Position numbers and translations under genes: made by a program. The notes beneath the pieces were generated by a model that saw nothing but the letters and a program-made list of their open reading frames with translations, made no database searches and was not told the origin of the DNA. A DNA stretch of 64,000 nt from CAYQUC01 sp964514215 (GTDB taxonomy: Bacteria > Pseudomonadota > Gammaproteobacteria > UBA6429 > Thiohalophilaceae): assembly GCA_964514215.1 (NCBI GenBank), contig CAZEPW010000001.1:1-64000 (forward strand). The letters are read 5' to 3'. Position 1 is the first letter of the stretch, and each line of letters begins with the position of its first letter. Below, piece by piece: positions 62,200-64,000 of this stretch.

Positions 62200-63372
62200 A
62201 TTATCACCACTTTTGGGTAAACTCAAATCAAGTTCGGCAAATGGATCATTTTTTAATAATTCTTTCCAAGCAACCACATTAGCCGGGCCTTTTAAGCGAA
62301 TAAAAGAATTTCGTATAATGCAACCAAGAATTGAGTTACCACTAACGGCTCGCTGAATGATACTATTTGATTCACTAACAACCCACTTAACTCGATCTTC
62401 ACGTAATAAAGTGAATGCATCAATTGCATTAGGAACAGAATATTTAATTAATGAATTGGTAAGAATTAGCGCATCCTCGACCGCCATTGCAACTCCTTGT
62501 TGTAATGAGGGTGGGCAGCCATGTAAGGCATCACCAATAAAGACCGTGCGACCTTGACTAAAATGCAATTCTGAAATAGTGCTAAGTCGACTAGAATAAA
62601 TCACTGTATCATCGGTAATTCTTGATAAAAGTGATTTTGCTTTTTCACAATAGCTTGAAAATATTTCAGGTAAAACATCATGGGGCATTAAATCGGTGTA
62701 TTTTTCTTCTGGATCATTAATGTGGGCATAAACGTATACTTGTGATGGACTGATTGGGTAAAACATCAAAAGAGTATCATTACCAAGATAGTAGATTGGT
62801 TCTATCTTTGCAGTGTCCACATCAATATTAAATCGCCAGGTCGTGATACCTAAATCTTCATCACCGGTTGATTCAAAAATATTATTGCGAAGTGTCGAGG
62901 TCAGGCCATCGGCACCAACCACTAAATCATAATATGTGCTACGACTACTATCATGCAATAATACTTTTATCCTATCATCAACTTGCTCAAACTTATCGAT
63001 TGAACTATTAAATGATATTTTTGACTGTAGACCATTTCGTAGAATATTGATTAATTCATGGCGCGGTAGGGCAACAAACGGCGCTTTGTTAAAAGGTTTT
63101 TTCTTTAACGATGAAGAGCTTAGCGATTTACCATTGTGGCGCACATATTCAATCGAATTGACTTGGTGTGCGGCGGCTAATATTTCTTGCTCGATGCCTA
63201 AGTATTTAAAAGCAAGCATGGCATTAGCAGGTAAGCAAATTCCAGCACCTGTTTGAGGGCCGTCATCGGATTTATCAATGATGCTAACTTTTAAGCCTTG
63301 TTGTTCGCAGGCGCGCGCAAAGCTTAACCCCGCTATTCCAGCACCAACGATTAATATTTTCATTTTATCCAT
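62182..63372 (-). CDS. FAD-dependent monooxygenase (PHBH/UbiH-like)
   Basis: Flavoprotein of 396 residues. The dinucleotide motif is MKILIVGAGIAGLSFARACE at the start; the ATG four codons in (MKILIV) may be the true start. GAGICLPANAMLAFKYLG, VVGADGLTSTLRN (DG motif near 155) and VFIGDALHGCPPSLQQGVAM (GD motif near 285) follow. This is the aromatic hydroxylase or kynurenine monooxygenase-like fold. The substrate is unknown. Its 3' end overlaps the VanZ-like gene. Confidence 0.9.
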   Translation of the reverse strand: MDKMKILIVGAGIAGLSFARACEQQGLKVSIIDKSDDGPQTGAGICLPANAMLAFKYLGIEQEILAAAHQVNSIEYVRHNGKSLSSSSLKKKPFNKAPFVALPRHELINILRNGLQSKISFNSSIDKFEQVDDRIKVLLHDSSRSTYYDLVVGADGLTSTLRNNIFESTGDEDLGITTWRFNIDVDTAKIEPIYYLGNDTLLMFYPISPSQVYVYAHINDPEEKYTDLMPHDVLPEIFSSYCEKAKSLLSRITDDTVIYSSRLSTISELHFSQGRTVFIGDALHGCPPSLQQGVAMAVEDALILTNSLIKYSVPNAIDAFTLLREDRVKWVVSESNSIIQRAVSGNSILGCIIRNSFIRLKGPANVVAWKELLKNDPFAELDLSLPKSGDNLKESA

Positions 63373-63412
63373 ATAAAGTAGTGTAAATGTAAAATGTTAA
63401 AGTATTGTTAAA

Positions 63413-63512
63413 NNNNNNNNNNNNNNNNNNNNNNNNNNNNNNNNNNNNNNNNNNNNNNNNNNNNNNNNNNNNNNNNNNNNNNNNNNNNNNNNNNNNNNNN
63501 NNNNNNNNNNNN
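63413..63512. other. Assembly gap of 100 N
   Basis: Default-length spacer. The 10 bases on each side (63403-63412 and 63513-63522, TATTGTTAAA) are identical, so the two contigs may truly abut or overlap there. About 145 AT-rich bases without a gene follow. Confidence 0.97.
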
Positions 63513-63666
63513 TATTGTTAAAAATTTAAGAGTACATCAAATTGTTGGACAATAAAACTTAACATTAATAAGATTGTTAATTGCAATTAAGTTCATAATA
63601 ATTTGTTTAAAGCAGCTAAAATTATAACAAATTAGCAATGGAATAAGCTTTTTTATTAACTATAGA

Positions 63667-64000
63667 CTAAAAATTCTTAATACAGGTTTTTATTGCGGAC
63701 AGTCTTTGTTCATAAATTAATGCGCCGATTTCTTGGCCTGTAATATCCAAAGATGTGATTGCTTTAGTGTCTATTTCACTTGCTGCTTTAAAAACCAAAC
63801 GTAACTGCATGCTTTGTGGCGGAATTATATCCTCATAACCGCTGCGGCCACGCGAGTCGGCTTCACATGCCAAAATAAATAATTCAAAATTATCGGCTTG
63901 TCGAAACGAATTTAAGGCCGTTAATGCTTTTAAAATAGTGTCTGCATCAAGTTCTGCAATACGATGATAGTGCAGGTGATATTGGGTAACTTTTAATGCT
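63667..64000 (-). CDS. cca: CCA tRNA nucleotidyltransferase, C-terminal part (partial)
   Basis: The frame runs off the window edge and gives about 110 C-terminal residues. YHLHYHRIAELDADTILKAL, FELFILACEADSRGRSGYED and SLDITGQEIGALIYEQRLSA match the C-terminal helical domain of the bifunctional or multifunctional Cca enzymes that add CCA to tRNA 3' ends. The TTG at 63873 seen as a start is internal. cca next to uppP and fol genes fits the conserved locus. Confidence 0.92.
   Translation of the reverse strand, partial: ALKVTQYHLHYHRIAELDADTILKALTALNSFRQADNFELFILACEADSRGRSGYEDIIPPQSMQLRLVFKAASEIDTKAITSLDITGQEIGALIYEQRLSAIKTCIKNF

Noticed and set aside
63667..63873. Separate small gene of 68 residues
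   Set aside because: The frame continues upstream of its TTG to the window edge with clear Cca similarity, so it is only part of cca.

Overview
The window is an AT-rich stretch of chromosome from a gammaproteobacterium, probably a draft or metagenome assembly because it holds two 100-base N gaps. The lineage call rests on the conserved locus rpoD, dnaG, yqeY, rpsU, tsaD, plsY, folB, folK, uppP, cca, on a tRNA-Ile2(CAU) beside rpoD, and on an OxyR/peroxiredoxin-glutaredoxin pair. No genus can be named from the sequence alone. The conserved locus is present in its usual order but is split. rpoD and dnaG lie at 4.4-8.2 kb, yqeY-rpsU and divergent tsaD at 40.6-42.6 kb, and plsY to cca at 57.2-64 kb. 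Two blocks of accessory genes sit between these parts.

Layout. 0-2.4 kb: wreckage of a defence-type region (end of an unknown gene, an HNH nuclease gene, a broken AlbA_2/Schlafen-type gene, a type I HsdS remnant), then a DUF6880-like gene and the tRNA. 4.4-8.2 kb: rpoD and dnaG. 8.3-13.1 kb: a four-gene operon (glutamine-synthetase-like ligase, aldehyde dehydrogenase, iron alcohol dehydrogenase, class I amidotransferase) that reads like a gamma-glutamylated amine or amino-alcohol pathway. 13.1-15.8 kb: an overlapping cluster of a DUF692 (MNIO) enzyme, a small partner, a membrane protein with a Cys/Gly-rich tail, and a nucleotidyltransferase-fold protein. 16-27 kb: MFS transporter, TfoX-like protein, secreted peptidase plus serine hydrolase, FG-GAP protein, DsbA-like protein and an RND efflux pair. 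27-37 kb: an RNA-repair island. 37-40 kb: a GGDEF/EAL protein.

The RNA-repair island is the best understood and most striking part. Divergent rtcR and rsr (Ro60/TROVE) flank a near-perfect sigma54 promoter. Downstream of rsr lie three tandem Y-RNA-like ncRNAs that I could fold by hand, then rtcB and rtcA. All three share a terminal stem, an AATGC internal-loop motif, a second stem, and TACATC. One carries a circularly permuted tRNA-like module, one a T-arm with a GCAA-capped acceptor stem, and one almost no module. A RNase Z, a COG3541-type nucleotidyltransferase and an AlkB dioxygenase sit around this core.

42.8-50.8 kb is a MoxR/DUF58/DUF4129/DUF4350/SpoIIM/RDD/DUF805 membrane-associated cluster, with several start and stop codons overlapping. 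51-57 kb holds a lipoprotein, a Prx-Grx/OxyR divergent pair, a truncated haemoglobin with its own reductase, and HipBA. 57.2-64 kb returns to housekeeping genes (plsY, folB, folK, folM-like, midA-like, uppP, vanZ-like, an FAD monooxygenase and the 3' end of cca). The most promising little-described system is the DUF692/Cys-tail cluster. The best structural discovery is the set of three Y RNAs.
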